This document shows positions 53,083 through 62,535 of a stretch of DNA of 64,000 nucleotides, in pieces (positions within the stretch are counted from its first letter, which is position 1; every line of letters begins with the position of its first letter). The notes beneath the pieces are model-generated. The model ran no database searches. It worked only from the letters and a program-made list of their open reading frames with translations, and had not been told where the DNA came from. The translations under genes and the position numbers were made by a program. The DNA lies in assembly GCA_902553145.1 (NCBI GenBank), contig CACDKD010000006.1, positions 1-64,000 on the forward strand, read 5' to 3'. The DNA comes from an uncultured Gammaproteobacteria bacterium (lineage in GTDB: Bacteria; Pseudomonadota; Gammaproteobacteria; Steroidobacterales; UBA11654).

Positions 53083-53175
53083 AAATTATTAGAAAAAAGG
53101 TTTCAATAGATTATAGTTTAGATCAAAATATCAATCTTGTTATGAGTCTATGACTAATCTTTTGAGTTTCAAATT

Positions 53176-54348
53176 ATGAATTTACATGAATACCAATCCA
53201 AGAAGCTATTTTTGGATCATGGCATACCGGTATTGAAAGGAGAAATAGCCAATTCTCTAAATGAAGCGAAGTCAGCAGCAGAGAAAATTCAGTCTGCTAT
53301 TTGGGTAGTTAAAGCTCAAGTTCATGCCGGCGGACGCGGAAAAGCTGGGGGAGTGAAAATTGCGAAGAGCATTGCTGAGGTAGGAGAAAGGGCTGCTGAA
53401 ATGCTTGGGACCAATTTGATAACAAAACAAACAGATGATCTGGGTCTGCCAGTGAGAATGGTCTATATTGAGTCAGGCACATCAATTCAAAGCGAATATT
53501 ATCTCAGCTTGCTAGTCGATCGAACAAAAGAATCATGGACATTCATTGCATCAAAAGAGGGTGGAGTCGATATTGAAGCTATTGCTGAAGAATCACCAGA
53601 TAAGATCATCAACTATACGATCGATCCATTGAAAGGTTTGGAAATAGAATCTTTAAAAGAAATGGCAGACAGAATGGACTTTATTGATGACATTCAGTCT
53701 CAATTTATTTCGATCACAAAGAAGATGTTTGAGATTGCGAAAGAAAAAGATGCAAATCTGATAGAGGTGAATCCTCTTATTTTGGACGATGAGAATCAGC
53801 TGATTGCTCTGGATGCAAAAATAACAATCGAAAGCAATGCATTGTTCAGGCAAAAAGAACTTCTATTACTTAAAGATGACTCTCAAGAAAATGAACTCGA
53901 AGTCAAAGCTTCAGAACATGATTTAAGTTATGTTTCTTTGGATGGAAATATTGCATGCATGGTCAATGGAGCAGGGCTTGCAATGGCAACGATGGATCTA
54001 ATAAAACTGCATGGGGGCGAGCCTGCAAATTTTCTAGATGTTGGCGGAGGCGCTACTACAGAAAGAGTAAAAATGGCGATTGAAATTATTATGGAAAATC
54101 CCAATGTTGATGCCATCTTAATCAATATTTTCGGTGGAATTGTTCGTTGCGATGTAATTGCCCAAGGTATTTATGAAGCAGTGAAGTCAACAAAGATTGA
54201 TATTCCCATTGTTGTTCGCTTGCAGGGAACAAATGTTGAATTGGGTAGAAAAATTCTCGAAGAATCAGGAATGAAGATTATTTCAGCTAGTGATCTTACA
54301 GATGCTGCAATAAAGGTAGTGGCCTCAGTCAAAGGAAAAGTCGAATGA
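53176..54348 (+). CDS. sucC: Succinyl-CoA synthetase beta subunit
   Basis: 390 aa, ATP-grasp. [28 protein letters not shown], the C-terminal CoA ligase domain with [16 protein letters not shown], and [10 protein letters not shown] are all present. With SucD it makes succinate and ATP/GTP in the TCA cycle. sucAB and sdh genes are not nearby, so this is an isolated sucCD operon. It overlaps sucD by ATGA. Confidence 0.97.
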   Translation: MNLHEYQSKKLFLDHGIPVLKGEIANSLNEAKSAAEKIQSAIWVVKAQVHAGGRGKAGGVKIAKSIAEVGERAAEMLGTNLITKQTDDLGLPVRMVYIESGTSIQSEYYLSLLVDRTKESWTFIASKEGGVDIEAIAEESPDKIINYTIDPLKGLEIESLKEMADRMDFIDDIQSQFISITKKMFEIAKEKDANLIEVNPLILDDENQLIALDAKITIESNALFRQKELLLLKDDSQENELEVKASEHDLSYVSLDGNIACMVNGAGLAMATMDLIKLHGGEPANFLDVGGGATTERVKMAIEIIMENPNVDAILINIFGGIVRCDVIAQGIYEAVKSTKIDIPIVVRLQGTNVELGRKILEESGMKIISASDLTDAAIKVVASVKGKVE

Positions 54349-55217
54349 GTGTTTTGGTTAGCAAAGAGTCTAGAATCCTTTGTCAGGGAATCACAGGCTC
54401 CCAAGGCTCATTCCATACCGAACAGTGCATTGAGTATGGTTCAAATATTGTAGCAGGAGTGACTCCAGGAAAAGGCGGGTCAACTCATCTTGATGTTCCA
54501 GTTTTTAACTCAGTTGCTGAAGCCAAAGCAGATCTAGAAATAGATGTCAGTATGATATTTGTTCCGGCAAAATTTGCAGCAGATGCAATGAAATCAGCAA
54601 TTGAATCTGAAATAGGACTTATTGTTTGTATTACCGAGGGAGTCCCTGTTCAAGATATGATTGAAGTTAAAGCCATGCTGAATGGCTCTGACTCCATACT
54701 ATTAGGCCCAAATTGTCCTGGCATCATAACGCCTGATGAAACCAAGATTGGAATCATGCCTGGCTTCATTCATCAAAAAGGTTCTGTAGGCATTATTTCA
54801 AGATCGGGCACGCTGACTTACGAAGCTGTTCATCAGACTTCAATATGTGGTCTTGGGCAAAGCACCTGCATTGGCATAGGCGGTGATCCAATCAAGGGTC
54901 TAAACTTTATTGAATGTTTGTCGCTCTTTGAGAAAGATCCAGAAACAGAGGGAATTGTGATGGTTGGCGAAATTGGCGGTTCGGACGAAGAGAAGGCCGC
55001 AGAGTTCATCAAAGAAAATATCAGCAAGCCTGTTGTCGCTTATGTAGCTGGAGTATCAGCGCCTCCTGGTAAAAGAATGGGCCATGCAGGAGCAATCGTT
55101 ACTGGCAAAGAGGGAACTGCTTTAAGCAAATACGAGGCCTTGAATGACGCTGGAGTTGCTACAACAGATTCGCCTGCATTGATTGGCAAAATCATGAAAG
55201 ATTTACTCAATCGATAA
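54345..55217 (+). CDS. sucD: Succinyl-CoA synthetase alpha subunit
   Basis: 290 aa. The CoA-binding N domain has [17 protein letters not shown] and [17 protein letters not shown]; the second domain has [17 protein letters not shown] and the phosphorylated histidine in [11 protein letters not shown]. It starts within the sucC stop codon. Its stop is 2 bp from the convergent bamD stop. Confidence 0.97.
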   Translation: MSVLVSKESRILCQGITGSQGSFHTEQCIEYGSNIVAGVTPGKGGSTHLDVPVFNSVAEAKADLEIDVSMIFVPAKFAADAMKSAIESEIGLIVCITEGVPVQDMIEVKAMLNGSDSILLGPNCPGIITPDETKIGIMPGFIHQKGSVGIISRSGTLTYEAVHQTSICGLGQSTCIGIGGDPIKGLNFIECLSLFEKDPETEGIVMVGEIGGSDEEKAAEFIKENISKPVVAYVAGVSAPPGKRMGHAGAIVTGKEGTALSKYEALNDAGVATTDSPALIGKIMKDLLNR

Positions 55218-55219
55218 GG

Positions 55220-56008
55220 TCACCAAAGCCGATACCAAGGCTTATCTTCTCCAACTTCTGTGTTTGATTCGTAACCTTCAGGTATATTAACCGTATAAAT
55301 TTCTCGCGCCTGGTCCGCGAGGTCCAACATCCCGAGTTTTTCATACGCTTTTGTAATGATTTCCAATGATTTGACTGTCTCAGGCGCTCCATTATATTGC
55401 TCAAGTGCATATTTAGCTCGATTTGCTGCCGCGACGTATGCGCCTCTTTCCATGTAATGTTCTGCGACGTGATTTTCGTATTTTGCAAGACGATTCCTAA
55501 GGAAGGTCATTCTTTGTGTTGCATCATCAATGTAAATGCTATTTGGATATCTTCTTATGAGCTGTGAAAAAATAGAAAAAGCTTCTTCTGTATTTGCAGG
55601 GGGCCTTTTGCTTAAGTCAACATTGAACCATTCATGGTACCAACTATGCTGACCTTCAAACAATGCAAGACCTCTCATATATAACGCGTAATCAACCCTT
55701 GGATGTGTGGGATTTTCTTTTTCGAATTGTTTTGCCTCATCAATTGCCTCTTCCATCCCATTGCTTCTGTAGTAGGAAAATATTAGATCCAACTGTGCTT
55801 GCTTGGCTTCATTACTGAATGGAAAAGAAGTGGTCAGGACTTCCAAATAGTTTACTGCATTCCGATAGTTTTCAGCTGCCATAGCTTTGGAAGCTCTGTC
55901 ATAAATAATTGCAGAGGAAGACCTTGTATCTGTCTGCTCATCCTCTCTACTGCAACCTGTTGTAAAGAGAATACATATGAAAAGAATATATATTAGTTTG
56001 ATTTTCAT
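55220..56008 (-). CDS. bamD: Outer membrane assembly lipoprotein BamD
   Basis: 262 aa. A lipoprotein signal with lipobox FTTGC (C19) is followed by TPR-type helices: YDRASKAMAAENYRNAVNYLEVL, AQLDLIFSYYRSNGMEEAIDEAKQFEKENPTHPRVDYALYMRG in segments, and YPNSIYIDDATQRM. BamD is the essential partner of BamA in beta-barrel assembly. Divergent from rluD, the usual neighbour. Confidence 0.94.
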   Translation of the reverse strand: MKIKLIYILFICILFTTGCSREDEQTDTRSSSAIIYDRASKAMAAENYRNAVNYLEVLTTSFPFSNEAKQAQLDLIFSYYRSNGMEEAIDEAKQFEKENPTHPRVDYALYMRGLALFEGQHSWYHEWFNVDLSKRPPANTEEAFSIFSQLIRRYPNSIYIDDATQRMTFLRNRLAKYENHVAEHYMERGAYVAAANRAKYALEQYNGAPETVKSLEIITKAYEKLGMLDLADQAREIYTVNIPEGYESNTEVGEDKPWYRLW

Positions 56009-56085
56009 TGTTCTAATTGCTAAATATTCGCTGAATTATAGCCTAAAATGGAACCAAAAGATCATGAACAATAATTTTTTTACCA

Positions 56086-57075
56086 ATGAAAAAGCAAACT
56101 GAAAAAATTCAATTGACGGTCGAAGATGAAGGAAAAGACCAAAGAATAGATAAGTATATCAGCTCCATACTGACTCAATTTTCAAGATCATCGATTAAAT
56201 CTTGGATAGAGACTGGAAATATCTTGCTTGATGATGCGAGGGTCAAACCCAAAACGTTGCTTTATCCTGGTCAAACGATTGTTGTCCTGCCTCGATTTGA
56301 GGACCGTGAAGAGACAAAAGCAGAGAAGATGAATCTAAATATCATCTATGAAGATGACGATATCATTGTCATCGATAAACCATCAGGAATGGTTGTTCAC
56401 CCAGGCCATGGTAATTTGAGTGGGACGCTGCAAAATGGATTACTTTTTTATAATGAGAATTTAAAAATTTTACCAAGAGCAGGATTGGTTCACCGTTTAG
56501 ATAAAGATACAACAGGACTCATTCTGGCCGCAAAAACAACCGATGCATACAACCGACTGGTTGAAGACATGCAGTTAAGATTGATTCAAAGAGAATATCG
56601 ATCAATTTGCAAAGGTGAGATGGTTGCAGGAGGAATGATTGAGGCTAATCTTGCTAGAGATCCGCATAACCGATTGAAATTTAAAGTTTCAGAGATAGGC
56701 AGGGAATCGAGAACACACTATAGAGTTCTATGTCGCTTGATAGGTTATACATTCATAGGAATTCGTCTCGATACAGGAAGAACCCATCAAATCAGAGTTC
56801 ATATGGACCACATTGATTACCCTATACTTGGTGATCAACTGTATGGCGGGAGATTGGCATTTCCAAAAAACCTGAAAGAAGAGACTAGGGAAATGTTGAT
56901 GAGTTTTAAGCGACAGGCACTTCATGCTTTTCGTTTGAGTTTTAAACACCCGATCAGTGAGGAAATGATCTCACTGATCTCGCCAATACCTGATGATATG
57001 GAATCAATGATTATCGCTCTTTCCGATCAAGATTTAGACTCTCAAGCCATAAATGAATTCTCTTATCCTGAGTGA
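56086..57075 (+). CDS. rluD: 23S rRNA pseudouridine synthase RluD
   Basis: 329 aa. An N-terminal S4 RNA-binding domain (RIDKYISSILTQFSRSSIKSWIETGNILLD) is followed by the RluA-type catalytic domain with D139 in VHRLDKDTTGLIL, RLDTGRTHQIRVHM and ILGDQLYGG. It modifies helix 69 uridines (1911, 1915, 1917 in E. coli). Adjacent bamD on the opposite strand is a conserved pairing. Confidence 0.93.
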   Translation: MKKQTEKIQLTVEDEGKDQRIDKYISSILTQFSRSSIKSWIETGNILLDDARVKPKTLLYPGQTIVVLPRFEDREETKAEKMNLNIIYEDDDIIVIDKPSGMVVHPGHGNLSGTLQNGLLFYNENLKILPRAGLVHRLDKDTTGLILAAKTTDAYNRLVEDMQLRLIQREYRSICKGEMVAGGMIEANLARDPHNRLKFKVSEIGRESRTHYRVLCRLIGYTFIGIRLDTGRTHQIRVHMDHIDYPILGDQLYGGRLAFPKNLKEETREMLMSFKRQALHAFRLSFKHPISEEMISLISPIPDDMESMIIALSDQDLDSQAINEFSYPE

Positions 57076-57149
57076 AAATTTTAGAATTATTTTCTCTGCT
57101 GACGTAATATACTCCGTTTTCACATACAGATTTTTAGATAAAAAAAGAA

Positions 57150-57461
57150 ATGCCAATATATGAGTATAAATGCAGTGACTGTGGACATTTAATGGATGCA
57201 CTACAAGGAGTGAATGATGCACCCTTGACTGATTGTCCGGCTTGCTCAGGAAAGAATCTAAAAAGGCTGATTTCTGCCCCAAATTTTAGATTAAGTGGCG
57301 GGGGTTGGTATGAAACGGATTTTAAAAAAGAAAATCGTAAGAATTTAGCTGAAAATACCAAATCAGACACTGAGAAAAAAGATTTAAATAAAGAATCTTC
57401 AGCAAAAAAAGCTGATAAGAAAGAAGATAAAAAGAAAGATAATTCATCAAAGAAAGATTGA
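57150..57461 (+). CDS. FmdB-family zinc ribbon protein with charged tail
   Basis: 103 aa. The N-terminal zinc ribbon has two CxxC pairs (YKCSDCGH and DCPACSG), the FmdB/CxxC_CXXC_SSSS signature, followed by LKRLISAPNFRLSGGGWYETDFK. The rest is a Lys/Asp/Ser-rich low-complexity tail (about 75-103). Function of the family is unclear (regulatory protein FmdB-like). It is followed 21 bp later by the DUF502 gene, a common pair next to aspS. Confidence 0.88.
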   Translation: MPIYEYKCSDCGHLMDALQGVNDAPLTDCPACSGKNLKRLISAPNFRLSGGGWYETDFKKENRKNLAENTKSDTEKKDLNKESSAKKADKKEDKKKDNSSKKD

Positions 57462-57482
57462 ACGTATTAATATAGTAAATAG

Positions 57483-58103
57483 ATGAAAAAATTAAGAACA
57501 ATCATTGTTGCTGGCCTTTTGGTATGGATTCCATTGGGTTTGACCATTTTCGTAATCAAACTCTTGATTGACTTATTGGGTCAAACATACTTATTGATCC
57601 CGCCCGCGCTCAGGCCAGAGAACTTAATAGGGTTTGAGATACCTGGTATAGGTGTAGTTGTTGCGATCATTGTCGTTTTACTGACAGGATTGATTACAGC
57701 AAACTATTTCGGCAAAAGAATTGTTGAATCATGGGATTCTTTCTTGGATCGAATACCATTGGTTAGAAGCATTTACTCTCCACTTAAGAAATTTTCTGAG
57801 TTGGTTCTCTCGGACCAAACACAATCGTTTTCTAAGGTTCTATTAATCGAATATCCAAGAAAAGGAATCTATAGTCTGTGTTTCCAAACTTCTAAAGAAT
57901 TGGGAGAAGTGCAGAACCAATCTGGTGAGGAGATGGTTTGTGTTTATATACCGACCACACCAAATCCAACATCGGGTTACATTGTATTGGTTCCTCAAAA
58001 TGAAGTTCAGGAGCTAAAGATGAGTGTTGAAGATGCCCTTAAGATGATTATTTCTCTTGGCGTAGTAGTTCCAGATCCCAATGCTTTAATTGATGAAGAA
58101 TAG
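57483..58103 (+). CDS. DUF502 membrane protein
   Basis: 206 aa. Two membrane segments are visible (IIVAGLLVWIPLGLTIFVI, about 6-30; GIGVVVAIIVVLLTGLITA, about 55-73), then RIPLVRSIYSPLKKFSELV and a soluble domain with YIPTTPNPTSGYIVLVP, the typical DUF502 pattern. Function unknown; by context it is a conserved neighbour of fmdB and aspS. Its TAG stop overlaps the aspS GTG start by one base. Confidence 0.88.
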   Translation: MKKLRTIIVAGLLVWIPLGLTIFVIKLLIDLLGQTYLLIPPALRPENLIGFEIPGIGVVVAIIVVLLTGLITANYFGKRIVESWDSFLDRIPLVRSIYSPLKKFSELVLSDQTQSFSKVLLIEYPRKGIYSLCFQTSKELGEVQNQSGEEMVCVYIPTTPNPTSGYIVLVPQNEVQELKMSVEDALKMIISLGVVVPDPNALIDEE

Positions 58104-59887
58104 TGAGTACTAGCGGAAAGTATAGAACCGATTTGTGTGAAGACATAGGTGCTTCACATATTGGGAAACAGGTAATGGTTTCAGGATGGGTCCATCGAAG
58201 AAGAGATCATGGTGGCGTAATATTCATTGATCTCAGAGATGTTTCTGGAATACTTCAATTGGTTTTCGATCCAGAAAATCAAGATCTCTTTGCAACTGCA
58301 GAAAAAATAAGGAGTGAATTTGTACTGTCAGTTACAGGGATTGTTAGAGAAAGGCCTCAGGGAACAATCAATGATCAGATGAAGACAGGTGAAGTTGAAT
58401 TGCTGGTTGAAAAAGGAGAAGTTCTAAATACCTCCGAAACTCCACCTTTCCATCATGACGAAGCAACAAATGAAGACATTCGTTTGAAATACCGATATCT
58501 CGACCTCAGGCGAGAAAACATGTCAAACAATATTAAAGTCAGACATGAGATCACAAAATCTTTGAGGGAGTATTTGAACAATGCATCTTATTTTGAAATC
58601 GAGACACCTATTTTAACCAAGGCGACTCCTGAGGGCGCTAGAGACTATCTTGTACCAAGCAGAACTCAGCAAGGAAATTTCTTTGCTCTGCCTCAATCGC
58701 CGCAGTTATTTAAGCAGCTCCTAATGATGTCAGGATTTGATCGTTATTATCAGATTGCAAGGTGCTTTAGGGACGAGGACCTGAGGGCAGATCGTCAACC
58801 TGAATTTACTCAACTTGATGTTGAGATGTCATTCGTTGATCAGGAAGATGTCAAAAGTCAGATGGAATCGATGGTGAAAGATTTGTTTAAGTCAGTGCTT
58901 GGTATTGATCTTGAAAAGCAGTTTCCTCAAATCACGCATGCAGAGGCAATGGACCGATTTGGTTCGGATAGTCCGCATTTGGGGATAGACATGGAGCTGA
59001 TTGAAGTCAGTGATTTAATGAAAGAGGTTGAATTTAAAGTCTTTTCTGGTCCAGCAAATGATGAGGATTCAAGAGTGGCATGTTTAGTGCTTCGTGATTC
59101 ATCTGAGATGTCGCGGAAGCAGATTGATGATTATACCGATTTTGTTTCAAACTATGGTGCGAAAGGTTTGGCTTACATCAGGGTCAATGATATTGAAAAA
59201 GGCATTGAGGGGCTCCAGTCCCCCATACTTAAATTTCTCAATGACGAAGTAATCAATCAACTTATTGAGAAGCTTTCATTGAGCAATGGAGATACGGTCT
59301 TTTTTGGTGCCGATAAGAAAGACATTGTTAATGCATCGCTGGGCGCTCTCCGTGTCAAAATGGCGGAGGATTTCAGTTTGATAAAAGACGGATGGTTTCC
59401 ACTTTGGGTCACTGACTTTCCTATGTTTCATTGGGATGAAAGAGAAAAGAGATGGTCTGCAGAGCATCATCCATTTACATCTCCAATAAATCCAGATCCA
59501 GAAGAATTAAAAAATAATCCAAAGGATGCGTTATCGCAAGGATACGACATGGTACTCAATGGCCATGAAATTGGGGGTGGATCGATTCGTATTCATTCGG
59601 AAGCAATGCAACAAGCTGTCTTTTCAATACTTGGTATCGGTGAAGAAGAGGCGAATGAAAAATTTGGTTTCTTCCTTGAAGCTCTAAAGTATGGATGCCC
59701 GCCCCATGGCGGTATTGCTTTTGGAATTGACAGAATTGTCATGCTCATAACAGGATCATCAAGTATCAGAGATGTGATTGCATTTCCCAAGACACAGACC
59801 GCTAGTTGTTTGCTTACTGATGCGCCAAGCCATGCAGGCAAAGACCAATTGAATGAATTGGGCATTTCAGTCAAAAAGAAAAACTAA
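58103..59887 (+). CDS. aspS: Aspartyl-tRNA synthetase, probably non-discriminating
   Basis: 594 aa from GTG 58103. The OB-fold anticodon domain (VSGWVHRRRDHGGVIFIDLRD), class II motif 2 (FRDEDLRADRQPEFTQLDVEMSF in pieces), the bacterial GAD insertion (about 290-420) and motif 3 (GIAFGIDRIVMLI) are present. H36 and G87 occupy the positions where, from memory, histidine and glycine mark non-discriminating AspRS (Pseudomonas) and Leu/Lys the discriminating E. coli form. It would charge tRNA-Asn too, requiring GatCAB. Confidence 0.95.
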   Translation: MSTSGKYRTDLCEDIGASHIGKQVMVSGWVHRRRDHGGVIFIDLRDVSGILQLVFDPENQDLFATAEKIRSEFVLSVTGIVRERPQGTINDQMKTGEVELLVEKGEVLNTSETPPFHHDEATNEDIRLKYRYLDLRRENMSNNIKVRHEITKSLREYLNNASYFEIETPILTKATPEGARDYLVPSRTQQGNFFALPQSPQLFKQLLMMSGFDRYYQIARCFRDEDLRADRQPEFTQLDVEMSFVDQEDVKSQMESMVKDLFKSVLGIDLEKQFPQITHAEAMDRFGSDSPHLGIDMELIEVSDLMKEVEFKVFSGPANDEDSRVACLVLRDSSEMSRKQIDDYTDFVSNYGAKGLAYIRVNDIEKGIEGLQSPILKFLNDEVINQLIEKLSLSNGDTVFFGADKKDIVNASLGALRVKMAEDFSLIKDGWFPLWVTDFPMFHWDEREKRWSAEHHPFTSPINPDPEELKNNPKDALSQGYDMVLNGHEIGGGSIRIHSEAMQQAVFSILGIGEEEANEKFGFFLEALKYGCPPHGGIAFGIDRIVMLITGSSSIRDVIAFPKTQTASCLLTDAPSHAGKDQLNELGISVKKKN

Positions 59888-59963
59888 ATTTGATCAAATA
59901 TTCTTTCAAATTTGACTCAAGATCATTGATAATACGACCTCAGTTCATCAAAGCCTGAATCAA

Positions 59964-60848
59964 ATGTTTAAGCACAAAGCCTTATCAAGAAATATTGCCT
60001 TGATTTATCAAGCTGGAAAGGTTCGTCTCGGATTCCTAATCATGGCATGCACGCTTGCTGGCATTGCAGTTTCTCCAACTTCTCCATTAACAGGTATGGA
60101 GATCTTTGCACTTGCTGCTTATGTTTTGGTTGCATCCTCCACATCGGGGGCATTCAACCAATGGTACGAGCGAGACATTGATGCCATTATGGATCGAACC
60201 AAAGACAGGCCTTTTGTCACAAAAGAATTAGAACCCAAGAATGCTTGGAATCTTTGGCTAATCATCATCAGCACTCTGGCACTTTATGCGACTTTTCAAG
60301 TCAGCAATTTTGAGGCAACGCTGTATCTTTTTGCAGGAATCTTTACTTATGGCATTGTTTACACTGTTTGGCTTAAGCGTAGGACGTGGATGAATATTGT
60401 TATTGGCGGTCTGGCAGGAAGTTTTGCAGTGCTTGTCGGATCTGCAGCCACAGGAAATACTTTTTCACCGGCTCCTCTCATTCTCTCAGTGGTTCTTTTT
60501 TTATGGACACCGCCACACTTTTGGGCATTGGCCATTAGCTTTAAGGATGAATATGCCAAGGCAGATATCCCGATGTTGCCTGTAGTATACGGCGACAAAG
60601 TCACGAGCCAGGCTATTTTCTGGCACACACTGGCACTGGTTGTGCTTTCTTTCTCGCTATTTTTCTATGGGATGAGTTGGATCTATTTGCTTTTTGCCCT
60701 CTTTGGCGGAGGTTACTTTCTGTATTGTTCGATCTTGCTAATGAAGGAGCAAAGCAAAGCTCTGGCCAGAAAAACATTCTTCTCTTCAATAATTCATTTG
60801 GGACTCCTCTTATTAGGCGCCATGTTTGATGCTATGATATTTGCCTAA
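59964..60848 (+). CDS. ctaB: Heme O synthase (protoheme IX farnesyltransferase)
   Basis: 294 aa, about nine membrane helices. UbiA-family aspartate motifs: FNQWYERDIDAIMDRTKDRP and, in the second half, ALAISFKDEYAKADIPMLPVVYG; TPPHFWALAI is characteristic of CtaB/CyoE. It farnesylates heme b for heme-copper oxidases. No oxidase subunit genes are adjacent. An FG-GAP protein gene follows 19 bp later. Confidence 0.95.
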   Translation: MFKHKALSRNIALIYQAGKVRLGFLIMACTLAGIAVSPTSPLTGMEIFALAAYVLVASSTSGAFNQWYERDIDAIMDRTKDRPFVTKELEPKNAWNLWLIIISTLALYATFQVSNFEATLYLFAGIFTYGIVYTVWLKRRTWMNIVIGGLAGSFAVLVGSAATGNTFSPAPLILSVVLFLWTPPHFWALAISFKDEYAKADIPMLPVVYGDKVTSQAIFWHTLALVVLSFSLFFYGMSWIYLLFALFGGGYFLYCSILLMKEQSKALARKTFFSSIIHLGLLLLGAMFDAMIFA

Positions 60849-60867
60849 AGAGCAAATATTTATAGCC

Positions 60868-62532
60868 ATGAAAAAAATAATCTATGCCATAGTTCTAAGC
60901 ACTTTTATCTATACCTCAGGGTATTACGTTTGGGTCGGGTCTTCTCCGATTCGTTTCAAAGATGAAAGTTTCCAATCGGGAATTGCCAGTGAGGGCGTCA
61001 ATGCTTCGGGTCCAACTTTTATTGATTATGACGATGATGGCGACATTGATATCTATGTGGTCACGGAATTTCACGGCGAAGGACAAGGAAATAGATTATT
61101 TGAGAATCAAGGAAACCGTATTTTTATTGATGTCGCAGAATTAAGGGGAGTGGATAATGAAAATGCACTTGGCCGAGGCGCGTCATGGGGGGATTACGAT
61201 AACGATGGCGATATGGACTTAGCCATCTCAAATTTACCTCCAACAGATAAGAGCACGCACATTCCAACAACCCTTTACAAAAATCTTCTCAAAGAAACTG
61301 GTGAGCCAAATTTTCAAAACGTCACTAGGGAGGCTCAGTTATTCAGGAAGGGCAATGAAAACGATCGCAAGATAGGCGGAATTGGAGACACCGGGGCTGG
61401 AATTGCATGGGCGGACTATGACAACGATGGCGATTTAGATCTCTATTGGAAATGCGCCGATTTTGATATCGACACCGCACTTTTTAGAAACAATGGCGAC
61501 GGCACTTTTACTGATGTGACTGATGAAACTGGTGCAGGAGTTCTCCAATTTGTTTTAGAAGCAAACTCTCAAGGGGCGCCAAGCTGGACCGATGTTAATC
61601 ACGATGGATACGTTGATCTTTTGGTTACAAATGAAGGGGACAAGAAAATATTATTCTTGAATGATCAAGAAGGCTCCTTCAAAAATATTACAACCTCATT
61701 TAGACCGCCTTCTGGGACCGCTTTCTTAAATCCTGGCAATGCAAATGGCGCTTGCATAGGTGACATTGACAATGACGGTGACATGGATGTTTTTCTGCCC
61801 ACTGCCGATCAAGCAAATCGTCTCTATATCAGCCTTTTAAAGGAAACAGGTCAACTGAGCTATAAAGACATCACGCTTTCATCCGGTGTAAGCCATAAAT
61901 CAGGCGCAAGAGGATGTGCGATGGGCGATTTTGATAACGATGGATTGATTGATATTTATGTCAATAACGGTGGATTGTCCGACACATTGATCAATGACGT
62001 GATTGATCTTCCTATATTTGTTCAGTTCTATATCTCCATTGAGCCTGATGTCAATAAACTCTTCAGAAACAATGGGGATTTAACTTTTTCTGATCTTACT
62101 TGGCGTTCAAGAGCTAGTGGATACGGCGTGGGAAGTGGTGTTGGAACGGCCGATTTAGACGACGACGGTTTTCTCGATATTTTTTTCACCAATAGAACTT
62201 TTTACACAGGCGGCGAGCAAATTACAAAATCCGATAGAAACTACCTATTGTTTAATCGTGGAAATAGAAATAACTGGTTGACGGTTAACCTAGTTGGTCA
62301 AGAAAGCAATACGAATGCTTATGGCGCAAGAGTTTCATTATCCTCGGGTGATTTGACTCAATACAGAGAAGCCACAAGTGCGCACGGATATAATTCAGGA
62401 AATGATCCAAGAATGCATTTTGGATTGGGCAATAAATCATCGATAGATTTCATTGAAGTGCTTTGGCCAAGCGGCAAGAAATCGAAATTACTTAATCCAT
62501 CAATCAATCAGACTGTCACCATTAAGGAATGA
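60868..62532 (+). CDS. FG-GAP/VCBS repeat protein with ASPIC/UnbV domain (CRTAC1-like)
   Basis: 554 aa from ATG 60868, where MKKIIYAIVLSTFIYTSGYYVW forms a signal peptide or anchor; a TTG at 60841 inside ctaB is less likely. Seven calcium-loop repeats of the D-x-D-x-DG-x-x-D type are seen (DYDDDGDID, DYDNDGDMD, DYDNDGDLD, DVNHDGYVD, DIDNDGDMD, DFDNDGLID, DLDDDGFLD), predicting a seven-bladed propeller. The C-terminus (NWLTVNLVGQESN, YGARVSL, HFGLGNKSSIDFIEVLWPSG) is the ASPIC/UnbV domain. Exported, ligand unknown. The amine oxidase gene follows after 3 bp. Confidence 0.9.
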   Translation: MKKIIYAIVLSTFIYTSGYYVWVGSSPIRFKDESFQSGIASEGVNASGPTFIDYDDDGDIDIYVVTEFHGEGQGNRLFENQGNRIFIDVAELRGVDNENALGRGASWGDYDNDGDMDLAISNLPPTDKSTHIPTTLYKNLLKETGEPNFQNVTREAQLFRKGNENDRKIGGIGDTGAGIAWADYDNDGDLDLYWKCADFDIDTALFRNNGDGTFTDVTDETGAGVLQFVLEANSQGAPSWTDVNHDGYVDLLVTNEGDKKILFLNDQEGSFKNITTSFRPPSGTAFLNPGNANGACIGDIDNDGDMDVFLPTADQANRLYISLLKETGQLSYKDITLSSGVSHKSGARGCAMGDFDNDGLIDIYVNNGGLSDTLINDVIDLPIFVQFYISIEPDVNKLFRNNGDLTFSDLTWRSRASGYGVGSGVGTADLDDDGFLDIFFTNRTFYTGGEQITKSDRNYLLFNRGNRNNWLTVNLVGQESNTNAYGARVSLSSGDLTQYREATSAHGYNSGNDPRMHFGLGNKSSIDFIEVLWPSGKKSKLLNPSINQTVTIKE

Positions 62533-62535
62533 GTT

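Noticed and set aside
59888-59899. Palindrome ATTTGATCAAAT after aspS
   Set aside because: Short, A+T-rich and directly at the stop codon; no second copy or spacing suggests a site.
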